Assembly: GCA_013127575.1 (NCBI GenBank)
Contig: CP053418.1
Span: 2,976,001-3,040,000 of the forward strand
Reading direction: 5' to 3'
Source: Ramlibacter terrae
GTDB taxonomy: Bacteria; Pseudomonadota; Gammaproteobacteria; Burkholderiales; Burkholderiaceae_C
DNA length: 64,000 bases
Shown: piece by piece, positions 22,155-35,957 of the stretch
Numbering within the stretch: the stretch's first letter is position 1
How the letters are laid out: each line of letters starts with the position of its first letter
Translations under genes and position numbers: made by a program
Notes under the pieces: generated by a model
Database searches by the model: none
Told to the model about the DNA's origin: nothing
What the model saw: only the letters and a program-made list of their open reading frames with translations

Positions 22155-23015
22155 ATGAAGCTTTCCCGCCGCACCCCTCGGCAGCCGCCGCCGTCGGCGC
22201 TCCGCTGCTCGCCGTCACCGGCCGCGCCGCCGCGCAGCAGGTCACCACGCTGCGCGTGGGCCTGATCCCGTCCGAAGACTCGCGCGCCATGATCGCCAAC
22301 AGCCAGGCCATGATGGACATGCTGTCCAAGGCGCTGGGCATGCCGGTGCAGCCCTTCGTGGCCGCCGACTACAACGGCGTGATCGAGGCGCTGCGGTCCA
22401 AGCGGCTCGACGTCGCCTACCTCGGCCCGTTCTCGTACGTGCTGGGCACCACGGTGGCCGACATCGAGGCCTTCGCCGTCGCCGAAACCAAGAAGGCGGG
22501 CCGCAGCTTCTACCACTCGCAGATCATCACGCACAAGGACACCGGCATCAAGACGGTGGCCGACCTCAAGGGCAAGACCTTCGCCTTCGTCGACCCGAGC
22601 TCCACCTCCGGCCACCTGTTCCCGAAGGCCGGCCTGATGAAGGCGGGCTTCAATCCCGACAAGGACTTCGGCCGCGTGATCTTCTCCGGCTCGCACGACT
22701 CCAGCGCCATCGCCGTGCAGAACAAGAAGGTCGACGCCGCCTGCATCGCCGACCGCATCCTCGACGCCGCCATCGCCAAGGGCCTGGCCAAGCGCGAGGA
22801 CTGGTCGAGGTCTGGAAGTCGGACCCGATCCCCGAGTCGCCCACCGTGTGGCGCAAGGACCTGCCGGCCGACCTGAAGAAGCGCGTGCAGGCCGCCTTCC
22901 TGCAGGTCAAGGACATCCCGTGGTCCGACCGGGGCCTGCTGAACGGCTTCCACCCGACCAACGACGCCGCCTACAACGTGATCCGCACACCGCCAAGGTG
23001 CTGAACTGGACCTGA
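22155..23015 (+). CDS. phnD: Phosphonate ABC transporter, periplasmic binding protein
   Basis: The start MKLSRRT follows the ribosome site GGAGAT at 22145. A Sec-type signal peptide runs to about AAAQQ (a frame change inside it near 22190). The mature part has the PhnD hallmarks: VGLIPSEDSRAMI, FVAADYNGVIEALRSKRLDVAYLGPFSYV, and SSTSGHLFPKAGLMKAG in the ligand pocket. Residues beyond 22800 are in a third frame and end LNWT. Length after repair is about 286 residues, normal for the family. It is the first gene of an operon with tight or overlapping junctions, and should deliver phosphonates to PhnCE. Confidence 0.9.
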
Positions 23016-23025
23016 GGAAGATGAA

Positions 23026-23857
23026 GTGATCGACATCCGTGGCCTGTCCAAGAGCTACGGCGATTTCGAGGCGCTGCACCACATCGACCTGCACGTCGAG
23101 CGCGGCGAGTTCGTCGTCATCCTCGGCGCGTCGGGCGCCGGCAAGTCCACGCTGCTTCGCTGCATCAACCAGCTGACGCTGCCCACGCGCGGCGAGGTGC
23201 GCGTGGACGGCCGGTCGCGGCCGCCGACCGCGCGAGCGTGCGCCGCCTGCGCCGCGACGTCGCGATGATCTTCCAGCACTACAACGTGGTGCCGCGCCTG
23301 TCGGTGCTGAAGAACGTGCTGACCGGGCGGCTGGGCTCGCTCTCGGGCCCGCTGTCGTGGTTCCAGCTGTTCCCCGCCACCGACATCGCGCTGGCCCGCG
23401 AATGCCTGGCGCGCGTCGGCCTCGAGCAGAAGGAAGACGTGCGCACCGACACCTTGTCGGGCGGACAGAAGCAGCGCGTGGGCATCGCCCGCGCGCTCGC
23501 GCAGCAGCCCAAGGTGATCCTGGCCGACGAGCCCGTCGCCAGCCTCGACCCGAAGACGTCGCGCACGGTGCTGGAGTACCTGCTGCAGGCCAGCCGCGAC
23601 TTCGGCATCACGGTGCTGTGCAACCTGCACCAGGTCGAATACGCGCGCGAGTTCGGCCAGCGCATCGTCGGCGTGGCGCATGGCCGCGTCGTGTTCGACG
23701 GCCCGCCGGAAGAACTGACCGACGACGTGCTGCACCTCATCTACCCCGACGGCGTCGAAGCCGCGGCCTCGCCCGCCCCCGAGGCGGCGCATGCCGCGTC
23801 GCCGGCGCCGGCGCATGCCGCGCCGCCGGCCCTGCGCCACGCCGCCCCGGAGGAATC

Positions 23858-23861
<4 letters not shown>
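23026..23861 (+). CDS. phnC: Phosphonate ABC transporter, ATPase
   Basis: A GTG start at 23026 is chosen because the ATG at 23021 runs into a stop after two codons. Walker A GASGAGKST is at about residue 35, Q-loop IFQHYNVVPRLSV follows, then signature LSGGQKQRVGIARAL, Walker B VILADEPVASLDP and the H-loop LHQVEYARE. One frame change lies near 23215. The C-terminus has an unusual Ala/Pro-rich tail of about 35 residues (repeated SPAPEAAHAA-like units) not typical of PhnC. The stop overlaps the phnE start (ATGA at 23858-23861). Confidence 0.9.
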
Positions 23862-25908
<2,047 letters not shown>

Positions 25909-25919
25909 AGGGGCCCGCG

Positions 25920-27026
25920 ATGACCACCAGCTACTTCAACCCCGTGCAGAGCGTGTATGGGGTTGGCGCGCTGGACACGCTGCCGCGCCCTGGGTGGGCA
26001 ACGCGCGGCCCTCGTCACCTTCCCGGAAGCGCGGGCGCTCGGGCTTCGCGCGCGGGTGGAGGCGTTGCTCGGCAGAAGGCTCGCCTGCGTGATCGACGAC
26101 GTGCGGCCCAACCCCGACGTCGCCGAACTCACCGCGACGGGAACGTTTCTGGCGTGACCACGCCGACGTCGAAGTGATCGTGGCCGTCGGCGGCGGCAGC
26201 GCCATCGACACGGCCAAGGTGCTGATGGTGGGCAACGACGCCAACCGCTTCGCCGACCTGGTGGCGGGCCTCGCCGGCGAGCGCGCGTTCGCGCCGACGC
26301 GCTTCAAGTCGCTCGTCGCCGTGCCGACGACGGCGGGCACCGGCAGCGAGGTGACGCCGTGGGCGACGGTGTGGGACCGCGAGCGCAAGGTCAAGCACTC
26401 GCTGCACCTGCCGCAGACCGCCCCTGGCTGGCCGTGATCGACCCCGAGATCATGCTGTCGCTGCCCGCGTCCGTCACGCTGCAAAGCGGCCTCGACGCGC
26501 TTTCGCACGCGCTGGAAGCGATCTGGAACGTCAACGCCAACCCGATGTCGGACACCTTCGCCATCGCCGCCGTGCAGGAGGTGATGGACACGCTGCCCGC
26601 CCTGATGGGCAAGCTCGGCGACATCGACCTGCGTGGCCGCATGGCGCTGGCCGCGCTCAAGGCAGGCATGGCGTTCTCCAACACCAAGACCGCGCTCGCG
26701 CATTCCATCTCGTACGAAATGACGCTGCGGCACGGGCTGCCGCACGGCATCGCCTGTTCCTTCGTGCTGCCGATGGTGCTGGAGCGGGCGATCGGCCGCC
26801 GCGCCGACCGCGACCGCACGCTGGCCGCCGCCCTGCGCACGACGACCGCCGGCCTGCCGTCGGCCCCCGCGCGCCTGGCCGGCTTCATGCACGGCCTCGG
26901 CGTCAAGACGGCGTTCGCCGACTACGGCGTGGGCGAGGCCGAGGCCCGCCGCATCGTGCAGCACGCGGAAGGCGGCGCCCGCGGCCGGAACTTCATCGGA
27001 ACAGTCAGGCGGAGGTGCCGGCATGA
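25920..27026 (+). CDS. Iron-containing alcohol dehydrogenase of the phosphonate operon (putative phosphonoacetaldehyde reductase / 2-hydroxyethylphosphonate dehydrogenase)
   Basis: The start [16 protein letters not shown] lies 11 bases after phnA. NAD-binding [11 protein letters not shown] is near 26190 and [13 protein letters not shown] follows. The metal ligands of group III Fe-alcohol dehydrogenases are present in [14 protein letters not shown] (Asp, His) and [10 protein letters not shown] (His, His). Frame changes lie near 25985, 26150, 26420 and 27005. With the last repaired, the gene ends QAEVPA and overlaps phnY by ATGA. Relatives interconvert phosphonoacetaldehyde and 2-hydroxyethylphosphonate. 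Inside a catabolic operon with PhnY and PhnA, oxidation of the alcohol to the aldehyde is the more likely direction. That is an inference. Confidence 0.78.
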
Positions 27027-28474
27027 CGACCAACCCACCGGTGCGCGACAGCGCCACCTTCCGCGCCGAGCGCCTGCGCATTGCCGGCGAACGCGTCGCC
27101 TGCCCGCGCGCCATCGACGTCTTCAACCCCTACACCGGCGAGCGGGTCGGCACCGCGCCCATGGCGACGGTGGAACAGGTGCGCGAGGCCTACCGCGTCG
27201 CCCGCGCCTACCGGGCCCAGTTGTCGCGGCACGAGCGCTCGGCCATCCTGCAGCGCGCCGCCGCCCTGCTGCGCGCGCGCACCGACGAGGCGTCGCGGCT
27301 GATCACCGCCGAATCGGGCCTGTGCCGCAAGGATTCGCTGTACGAAGTGGGCCGCGTGGCCGACGTGTTCGTGTTCGGCGCCAACGAGGCGCTGCGCGAC
27401 GACGGCCGGTGTTTTCTTGCGACCTCACGCCGCACGGCAAGAAGCGCAAGGTGATCACCACGCGCGAGCCGCTGCTGGGCGTGATCACGGCCATCACCCC
27501 GTTCAACCACCCCATGAACCGGGTGGCCCACAAGGTCGCGCCGAGCGTCGCCACCAACAACCGGATGGTGCTCAAGCCCTCCGAGAAGGTGCCGCTGTCC
27601 GCCTACTACCGGCCGACATCCTGTACGAGGCGGGCCTGCCGCCGGAGATGCTGCAGGTGGTCACCGGCAACCCGGCGGAGATCGCCGACGAGATGCTGGT
27701 GAACCTCGACGTCGACCTCGTCACCTTCACCGGCGGGGTGTCGATCGGCAAGTACATCGCGGCCAAGGCGGGCTACCGCCGCATGGTGCTGGAACTGGGC
27801 GGGAACGATCCGCTCATCGTGATGGAAGATGCCGACCTCGACAAGGCGAGCGACCTCGCCGTGCAGGGCAGCTACAAGAACTCCGGCCAGCGCTGCACCG
27901 CCGTCAAGCGCATGCTGGTGCAGCGCGACGTCGCCGCCCGCTTCACCGAAATGGTGGTCGAGAAGACGCGCGGCTGGAAGCACGGCGACCCGATGGACGA
28001 AGCCAACGACATGGGCACCGTGATCGACGCCCGCGCCGCCGCGCACTTCCGGCCGTGGTGGACGACGCCGTGCGGCGCGGCGCCCGGTTGCTGCTCGGCA
28101 ACCAGCGTGAGGGAGCGCTGTATGCGCCGACGGTGCTGGACGGCGTCACGCCCGACATGCCCCCGGTGCGCGAAGAAACGTTCGGGCCGGTCTCTCCGAT
28201 CATCACCTTCACCGACATCGACGACGCCATCCGCATCTCCAACGGCACGGCGTACGGCCTCTCCTCGGGCATCTGCACCAACCGCCTCGACTACGCGACG
28301 AAGCTGGCGCAGGAACTGCACGTCGGCACGGTGAACGTGTGGGAAGTCCCGGGGTACCGCATCGAGCTGACGCCCTTCGGCGGCATCAAGGACTCGGGCC
28401 TCGGCTACAAGGAAGGCGTGCAGGAGGCCATGAAGTCTTTCTGCAACGGGAAGACGTTCACCCTCCCCCGGTAG
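27023..28474 (+). CDS. phnY: Phosphonoacetaldehyde dehydrogenase (NAD-dependent)
   Basis: An aldehyde dehydrogenase superfamily member that oxidises phosphonoacetaldehyde to phosphonoacetate, the substrate of PhnA. Key residues are visible: Asn in [14 protein letters not shown], Glu in [13 protein letters not shown], catalytic Cys in [12 protein letters not shown], and the C-terminal [11 protein letters not shown] and [15 protein letters not shown]. Three frame changes (about 27415, 27605 and 28055). Length of about 483 residues fits the family. It starts in an ATGA overlap with the dehydrogenase gene and is the last gene of the operon; 199 bases without recognisable features follow to the next gene. 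Confidence 0.9.
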
Positions 28475-28673
28475 CCGACGGTTACGCGGGCCCGGCGCTC
28501 CACGCGGTAAACTGCCGCCGCCGGGAATCAGGTTCCCTGCAAGCGGGCAGCCGCCGCGCCAGCCGCGGGCCCTCGCCTGTTTCCGATCGCCGCCGCGCCA
28601 TGTGCTTTTCGCCCTTCGCGCGGCGCGCCGGTCCCATCCGCCGAACAACACGCCACCGCCGCAAGGCGATGCC

Positions 28674-31600
28674 ATGCAGCCCGGGGAAAGAGATTCCGCT
28701 CTTGCCGCCGTCGCGCCCGATGCCGGCGCCGACGACCTTGCGCCGCCGACCCCGGCGGAGCGGCTGCGCCGCAGCGAAGTGCTGCGCATGCAGCTCGAGG
28801 AGCGGCTGGAAGCCGGGAAGAGCGGCTTTCGCAAGCCCACGAGCGCCATCGCCATGAAGTCGAGGCGCTCAGGCGCGACCCGGCCGCGGCCCGCGCGTCG
28901 GGGGAAGAGCTCGCGCTCGGACTGGCGCGGAGCGAGGCGGAAAGCGCCGCCGCGGCCGGCGACCGCGACCGGCACGAAGCGCGGGCCCGGCAGGCGGGCC
29001 GCGAGCTGGCCACCGCCCGCCGCAACCTCGAACAGACGCGGGCGATGCGCGCCGAACTGCAGCAGAAGCTGCGCCTGGCCGACATCGACCTGCAGAAATT
29101 CCGGCGTGAGCTGCAGGCACTGCGGAAGGCGCATGGCCGCGACCTCGCGGCCGCCGAGGCCACGGTCGAGGGCGTTCGCGCCCAGTCACCACCTTGCGCG
29201 CGCAGCTTGCCGTGCTGCAGCAGGACGCGACACGCTACCGCGGCGCGGCCATCGGCGCCGAGCGCCGCGCCGAAGCGACGCGCAACACCATCTCGTTCCG
29301 CCTCGGCCGGGCGCTGCTCGACGCCAAGACTGGAGCGGCCTGCGGGCGTTGCCGTCGGCCTTGTGGGCGCTGCGCCCGGGAGGTCCGCGCCCGCCGCAGC
29401 GGCACGCGCGCCGCCGGGGCGCCGTCGCGCGGCGCCTGGCTGCACGAACTGGAACCCACGCTGCAGGCGCAGGGCCTGCAGGCCGCCGAAGCCCCCGGCC
29501 CGGGGGCGCGCCAAGACGCCCGCCGAGCTGGCCACGGCCTTCACCCGCCTGGCGCGCCTGGTGCTGCGCGCGGATGCCGCCGCCGCCGCCCGCCTGGCGC
29601 GCGAGGCGAACCGGTCGAGCCGCGGCCGTTCCGTGCCAAGTGGCTCGCCTTCCTGCTGCACGATGCGGGGCAGATCGTGGAGCCGCGGCAGCTGCTCGAC
29701 GCGCTGCCGCCCGGCACGCCGCTGCATGCATCCGAGAAGCACCGGCGCCGCTACATCGAAGGGCAGCACGCGCTGGTCCTGCAGCTGCCCGCGGTGCCTC
29801 CCCGTCGCGTGCGGCCGGCGTTCGATCCGGTGCCGGGGCGGCTGCTCTACGTGGCGGCCAGCTCGCTGCCGTACAACGTCAGCGGCTACACCTTGCGCAC
29901 GCAGGGGCTGCTGGCCGGGCTCGCGGCGCACGGGCGGGAACTGTTGTGCGTGACGCGTCCCGGCTACCCCGCCGATCGCCCCGATGCGGCGTCCCCGGAA
30001 GATGCGGGCGAGCGCGAAGTGGACGGCGTGCACTACCTCGCTTTGCCCGGACCGCACCGCCGCCGCACCGCGCCCGACCAGTACATCCGGGGAATGCGCG
30101 CGCCTGCTGGCGGAAGAGGCGCGCGCGTTCCGGCCCGCCCCGGTCCAGGCCGCGTCCAACCATGAAGCCGCGCTGCCCGCGCTGCTCGCCGCCCGCGCGG
30201 TGGGGCTGCCGTTCGTGTACGAGGTGCGCGGCCTGTGGGAGTACACCACGGCGTCCAAGATCGCCGGCTGGGAAGGCACGGAGCGTTTCGCGCTCGAACG
30301 CGCGCTCGAAACGCTGGTGGCGCGCGAAGCCGACCTCGTCTTCACGCTGACCGCAGCCCCGGCCGACGAGCTCGTGCTGCGCGGCGTGGACCGCGCGCGC
30401 ATCCGCCTCGCCCCCAACGCAATCGACCCGGACTCGCTGCGGCCCGTCGCGCGCGATGCCGCGCTCGCGGCCAGCCGGGCATCGCGGAAGGCGCCTTCGT
30501 CGCCGGGTATGTGGGTTCCGTGATCGGCTACGAAGGCCTCGACGACTGGTGAGCGCCCTCGCCCTGCTCCGGCAATCGGTTCCCGGCGCGCGCCTGCTGG
30601 TGGTGGGCGACGGCGACGCGCTGCCGGCCTTGCGCACGCAGGCCGCCGCTGCCGGCCTGGCGGAGAGCATCGTCTTCGCGGGCAAGGTGCCGCCGTCCGA
30701 GGTGGCGCGCTACTACGCGCTGATGGACGCGCTGTGCCTGCCGCGCAAGCCCTTCAAGGTCTGCCAGCTGGTCTCGCCGATCAAGCCGGCCGAAGCCATG
30801 CTGCTGCGCGTGCCGCTCGTCGTTTCCGACGTGGCCGCGCTGAAAGAGATGGTGCGCGAAGGCGAAACGGCACTGGTGCATCCGGCGGGCGACGCGCGGG
30901 CGCTGGCCGACTGCCTGCTGCGGCTGGAACGCGACCGTCCGCTGGGCCGGCGGCTGGCCGCGGCCGCCGCCACCGAGGTGCTCGCCAGCCGCACGTGGCA
31001 GCACGTGACGGCGCGCATGCACGAGGCGCTGGACGCGTTGCAGCCCAGGGCGCCGGCGAACGCCGCAGTGGCAGTTCCCGCCGCCGACGATGCGGGGCCG
31101 TTGCCGGTGCAGACACGGGGTGAGAAGCTGGGCGACGAAGAGAAGGCGCTGCTGGCCGAACGGCTCGCTGCGGCGCTGGCGGCGGGCGGCCGCGAGCGAC
31201 TGCGCCGCTTCCTCACGCTGCAGGGGCACGGGCACTCGGCCCGGTTCCGCGCCTTCTGCGAACTCAAGGGTGCGCAGGCCTGCCTGCAGGCCGGCGACAC
31301 CGAGGGCGCGTTCGCGCTCGCCGACAGCGCGCTGGCGCTGGACGCTTCCGCCGGCAGCCTGCGCGCGGCGGCCCGCATCCGCTACAACGGGGCCGACCTG
31401 CGCGGCGCCGTGGCGCTGGCCGAACGGCTCGAGGCCCTCGCCCCCGGCAGCGACGAACGCCTGCTGGCCGAACTGCGCGGCCGCCTGCGGCTGGCCGAAT
31501 GGGCGGCGCTGCCGCCGCGGCCCCGGGCCCTTCCTGCACGTCGCGGACGCGTGCTGAACATCGGCGTTCAGCCTGCCGTATGCCTCCGTCGGCTACGCCA

Positions 31601-32782
31601 CGCGGTCGCACGGACTGGCGCTCGGGATCCGGCAGGCGGGCTGGGACGTGCGCCCCTGCACCCGCCCCGGCTTTCCCTTCGACACCCGGCCCGAGCTGAA
31701 GGGCCAGCCGCTGCCCGGCACCGACACCATCGACGGCATCGTGTACCGCCGCCTGTTCGCGGCGGACCGCGGCGCCCGGAGCGAAGTCGAGTACCTGCAC
31801 GATGCGATCGCGCTGTACGAGGAGCTGATCCGCGAAGAACAGCCGGAGCTGGTGCACGCGGCGTCCAACTACGTGACGGCCCTGCCGGCGCTGATCGCCG
31901 CGCGCCGCCTCGGCGTGCCCTTCGTGTACGAGGTCCGCGGCTTCTGGGAGGTGACCCGCGCGTCCCGCGACGGCCGCTTCGAGCACACGCCCAAGTACCG
32001 GTTCATGCAGTTGTTCGAGGGCCTCGTGGCCCGGCATGCCGACCGGGTCGTCACCATCACGGAGGCGATGCGCGAGACGCTCGCGGCCGACGGCGTACCG
32101 CCGCAGCGCATGGCCGTCGCCTACAACGGCGTGGACCCCCAGCGGTTCGCGCCCGCCGCGCGCGACGACGCGCTGGCGCAGCGGCTGCGGCTGCCGCGCG
32201 GCGTGCCGGTGATCGGGTATGCCGGCTCCTTCGTCGACTACGAAGGGCTGGACGACTGGTGGCCGCGTGCGGCCTGCTCGCCGACCGCGGCATCGACTTC
32301 CGCCTGCTGCTGGTCGGCGACGGCGCCGCATCCGATGGCCTGCGCGCCCGGTGGCCGCTACGCCCCGGGCGGCGCGCTGCATCTTCACCGGCCGCGTGCC
32401 GCACGGCGAGGTCGAGGCGTACTACTCCCCTGGTCGACATCGCGCCCTTTCCGCGCAAGCCGTGGGAGGTTTGCGAGCTGGTGTCGCCGCTCAAGCCCTT
32501 CGAGGCGATGGCGGCGGAGAAAGCGGTGGTCGTCTCGGGCACCCGCGCATTGCGCGAAGTGGTCCGGCACGAGCGCAACGGCCTGGTGTTCGAGAAGGGC
32601 AGCGTGGAAGCGCTGGCACAAGCCCTCGAGCGCCTGGTCGCGGATGCCGACCTGCGCGCCGAGCTCGGACGGCGGCGCGCGCCTGGGTGCAGGAACACCG
32701 CAGCTGGGACGAGGCGGGCCGCGCCTGCGTGTCGACTTACGAAGCACTGCGCGCGGATGCGGCGGTGCAGATCAACGAATGA
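28674..32782 (+). CDS. Large protein with coiled coil and two GT4 glycosyltransferase domains
   Basis: The start MQPGERDSALAAVAPDAGAD is followed by a long heptad-rich helical part (about residues 35-190) and a segment ISFRLGRALLDAKT / LPSALWAL typical of large glycan-assembly proteins. Domain one (about 29835-31060) has LLYVAASSLPYNVSGYTLRT, VPFVYEVRG-like, LAPNAIDPDSL, GYVGSVIGYEGLDD, VVGDGDALPALR and SPIKPAEAM. After a TPR-like linker (about 31130-31500) domain two (about 31560-32760) repeats the set: FSLPYASVGYATRSHG, VPFVYEVRGFWE, YNGVDPQRF, GYAGSFVDYEGLDD and SPLKPFEAM. These are retaining GT-B enzymes using nucleotide sugars. About a dozen frame changes occur. Similarity and linker continuity suggest one polypeptide, but two separate genes cannot be excluded. 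Confidence 0.65.
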
Positions 32783-32794
32783 CGAAGAAAGCCG

Positions 32795-34103
32795 ATGGCG
32801 GACGAAACGATTCCTGAAACCGCGGGAGGCCAGGCCGCCCCGCCCCTGCGCGTGCTGACGCCTTCCGAACACGGCATCGAAGAAAGAGCGCGGCTGGTCA
32901 TCCACGACCGCCGCTCCGGCAAGGTGGTCCTGGCCACGGTGATCGACGCGGGCGGCAGCCACGCCGTCGCGCCCGACGCGCTTCCGCCGGAAGGCGTCTT
33001 CCGCTTCAAGCTGCAGGTCTGGCGCGACACGCGCTGGACCGACCTGGTGGGCTACCAGCCGCTGGTGCCGAAGCCTCCCGCACCGCCGCGCGCCCCGAAG
33101 CGGGCGGCGCCGCCCGCGCCCAGCGCCGAAGCGCCGTCCCAGCCGTCCGGCCCGCCCATCCGCACCGTCAAGCCGTCGGATTACGGGATCGACGAAGCGG
33201 TGCGGCTCGTCGTGCACGACCTGCGCACCGACCGGGCCGTGTTCCGGGCCGGCATCCCCGCGGGCGGCAGCTGCGACGTCATGCCGGACATCCTGCCGTC
33301 GCAGCACAACGACTACGCCCGGAAGCTGCAGGCGCGGCGCGACGAGCGCTGGACGGACGTCACGCCCTACGACCTGCTGCTGCCCGAAAGCGAGACCCCG
33401 GAAGGCGTCAGCTACGCGCTGCTGCCGGCGCCGGGCAGCCGCAGGATGGTGGTGGTGTTCCGGCCACCGGCCACAAGAACCGCGCCGCTTCAACTACGTC
33501 AAGCCGCTGGTGGGCGTGGCCGCGCACCGCCTCTACATCAAGCACGACTACGGCGCGCCCGACATCGACCTCGGCCCGCTGGAGCTGGAACCGACGCGCC
33601 TGTTGCAAGCGGCGGACGCAGTGCAGGCGCTGCTGCGCAGGACCTGCGCCACGCTCGGCCTGAAGCCGGCGGATTGCATCTTCGCCGGCAGTTCCAAGGG
33701 CGGATCGGCCGCCCTGTACCACGGGCTCGTGTTCGGCGCGGGCGACATCCTCCCCGGCGGCCCGCAGGTCATGTTCGGCGATTCGGTCCGGCCGCGCCTG
33801 CGCGGCTTGCCGCGCGAGGAACTCGACGGCCTGGTCGAGTGGCTCAACGGGGCGCTGTTCGAGGAAATCCGCCTGCGCCGCGCCAGCATGCCGCGCATCC
33901 TGGTGCACGTCGGCCGCGGCGACCCGCACCATGCCGAACACGCGGTGCCGCTCAAGGCGTTCGTCGACAAGGAAGGCATCGGCGGCGTCGAACTGGCGGT
34001 GGACGACTACGCCACGCACAGCGAACTGCCCGCGCACTACCGCGTCTTCCTGCGCCGCGAGGTCCTGCGCATCCTCGAGGAACAGGAAGCGCCCGCCGCG
34101 TGA
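32795..34103 (+). CDS. Two small N-terminal repeat domains fused to an alpha/beta-hydrolase-like domain
   Basis: The start MADETIPETAGG lies 12 bases after the glycosyltransferase stop. Residues of about 18-92 and 125-203 are two copies of a domain ending KLQVWRDTRWTDLVGYQPL and KLQARRDERWTDVTPYDLL, joined by a Pro/Ala-rich linker. A frame change near 33470 leads into a C-terminal domain with nucleophile elbow IFAGSSKGGSAALYHG, a later LVHVGRGDPHH with acidic residue, and DDYATHSELPAHY with a candidate His. This hydrolase-like part recalls proteins of capsule clusters and accessory-Sec Asp2-like proteins, which may deacetylate or transfer acyl groups. I do not recognise the exact family. The next gene starts 10 bases downstream. 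Confidence 0.6.
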
Positions 34104-34113
34104 GAAGGCGTCC

Positions 34114-35957
34114 ATGCCGCTGATTCCCTACGAAGACATCGCGAGGCTCGACCGGGGCGACGCCGCCTTCCTGGCCGACGAGGTGCTGGCCCGCGGCTGG
34201 GTGCTGGGCACCTATGCCCCGGTGGCGCTCGACGCCCCGCTGCCCCGGATGCTGGCTTCGCAGGCGGAGCGCAGCCTGAACTTCCACCTGCACAGCTGGG
34301 ATCCGGTGGAGCCCCTGCTGCAGGCGCATTCACGCACGGGGGAAGCGAAGTACCTCGAGGCCGCCGTGGCGGTGGCGCGGGACTGGGTCGACCGGCATGC
34401 GGCCGCATCGCAGGAACCGGCGTCACCGTTCGCCTGGTACGACATGGCCGTGGGCTTGCGCAGCTACCGCCTCGCCTACATCCCGGATGCGGGCACGCGC
34501 AGCGGGCTGCTGGTGGGGCCGCCGCTGGCCGCGCTGTCCGACGCGCTCGAGCGGCACGCCCGCTACCCGGCCGCCGACGAGAACATTGCCTTCCACAACA
34601 ACCACGGCTACTACCGGGTGGCCGGCCAGCTGGCGATGGGACGGCGCTTCGCGTCGAGCTGGCCCGTCATGGCGGAGGCCGCCGTGCAGGCCCGCGAACG
34701 CCTGCACGGCATGCTGGCCCAGCAGTTCGGCGCCGACGGCGTTCACCGTGAACATTCGCCGGACTACCACCGGATGGTCTACGAGACGCTGCGGGCGATG
34801 ATGGCCTCCGGGCTGGTGGACGACGAGGCCCCGGCCGGCAAGGCGCTGGCGATCGAGAGGGCCCTGTCGTGGTTCGTGCTGCCCAGCGGGCACATCGCGA
34901 ACTTCGGCGACTCGGACTACCGCCAGTTGCGGCGCCGCCCCGAGGAGGCGGTCCGCAAGTGGGCGACGCCGCAGATGCAGCATGCGGTGACGCAAGGCCT
35001 CGCCGGCGAAGCGCCCGATGCCGACCACGCCGCCTTCCCCGACGGCGGGTACTTCGTGGTGCGCCGGCCGGCAGGCCCCGGCCGGGCCGGCCACGCGCAG
35101 GCCGGCTACCTGGCGCAGACGGCCGCGTTCCACTCCCGCACGCACAAGCACGCCGACGACCTCAGCTTCATCTGGAGCGACCGCGGCAGCGACCTGCTGG
35201 TCGACGCCGGACGCTATGGCTACGGGCAAGGTGGAACAGGAAACGCCGCTCTGGCACGACGGCCACTGGTACTCGGACCCGCGCCGGGTGTACTGCGAGT
35301 CGACCCGCGCGCACAACACGCTGGAGTTCGACGGCCGCAACCTGCCGCGCAAGGGCGTGAAGCCCTATGGCTCGGCACTGCGGCGCTGGCACAGCGACGC
35401 AGCCAGCGGCGTGGTGGCGGTGGAAACCGAATGCCGGCATTTCCGCACCATCCGCCGTGCCCGCGTGCTCGCCTTCCTGCCCGGCCGCTGGCTGGTCGTG
35501 TTCGACTGGTTCGAGGACAACGCCCGGGAGCCGCACACGGTGCGGCAGTGGTTCCACGGCGCCGCATCTCGAACTGCGGGAGGACGGCGGCGGGTGGAAG
35601 GCCGAGGTCCCGGGCAGCACCGAGCCGCTGCGCGCCGTGTCGCTGCTGCCGGGCGCGACGCGCTCGCAGCCCATCGTGGCGCAGACCGAACCGCACATGC
35701 AGGGCTGGTGGTCCGGCAAGGAGCGCGACATCGTGCCGGCGTACGCGTTCTGCCACGCACTGGAAGACGTCGCGACAGGCTCGATCGCGACCCTGTTCAG
35801 TTTCTCGGATGCATTGCATGCGGACCCGTCCACCTCGAAGGTGAACGTCTCCGGCCGCGGAGCGCTGCTGCGCTGGCGGGACGAACGGGGCCCGCACGCG
35901 CTGCGGCTGGACCGGCCCGACGGGGCCGCGCTGTCCTTCAGCTATTCACCACCCTGA
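34114..35957 (+). CDS. Heparinase II/III family protein
   Basis: The start is MPLIPYEDIARLDRGDAAFL. The N-terminal two-thirds is an alpha-helical toroid with HSWDPVEPLLQAH, NNHGYYRVAGQLAMG and HREHSPDYHRMVYETL. The C-terminal beta-sandwich (heparinase II/III-like) opens with FHSRTHKHADDLSFIWSD and RAHNTLEFDGRN. Frame changes are near 35225 and 35570. It is about 614 residues after repair. Such proteins are lyases of uronic-acid polysaccharides and are frequent in capsule and exopolysaccharide clusters, where they act in the periplasm. I see no clear signal peptide at this start. The last 20 bases overlap the convergent GT61 gene. Confidence 0.75.
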
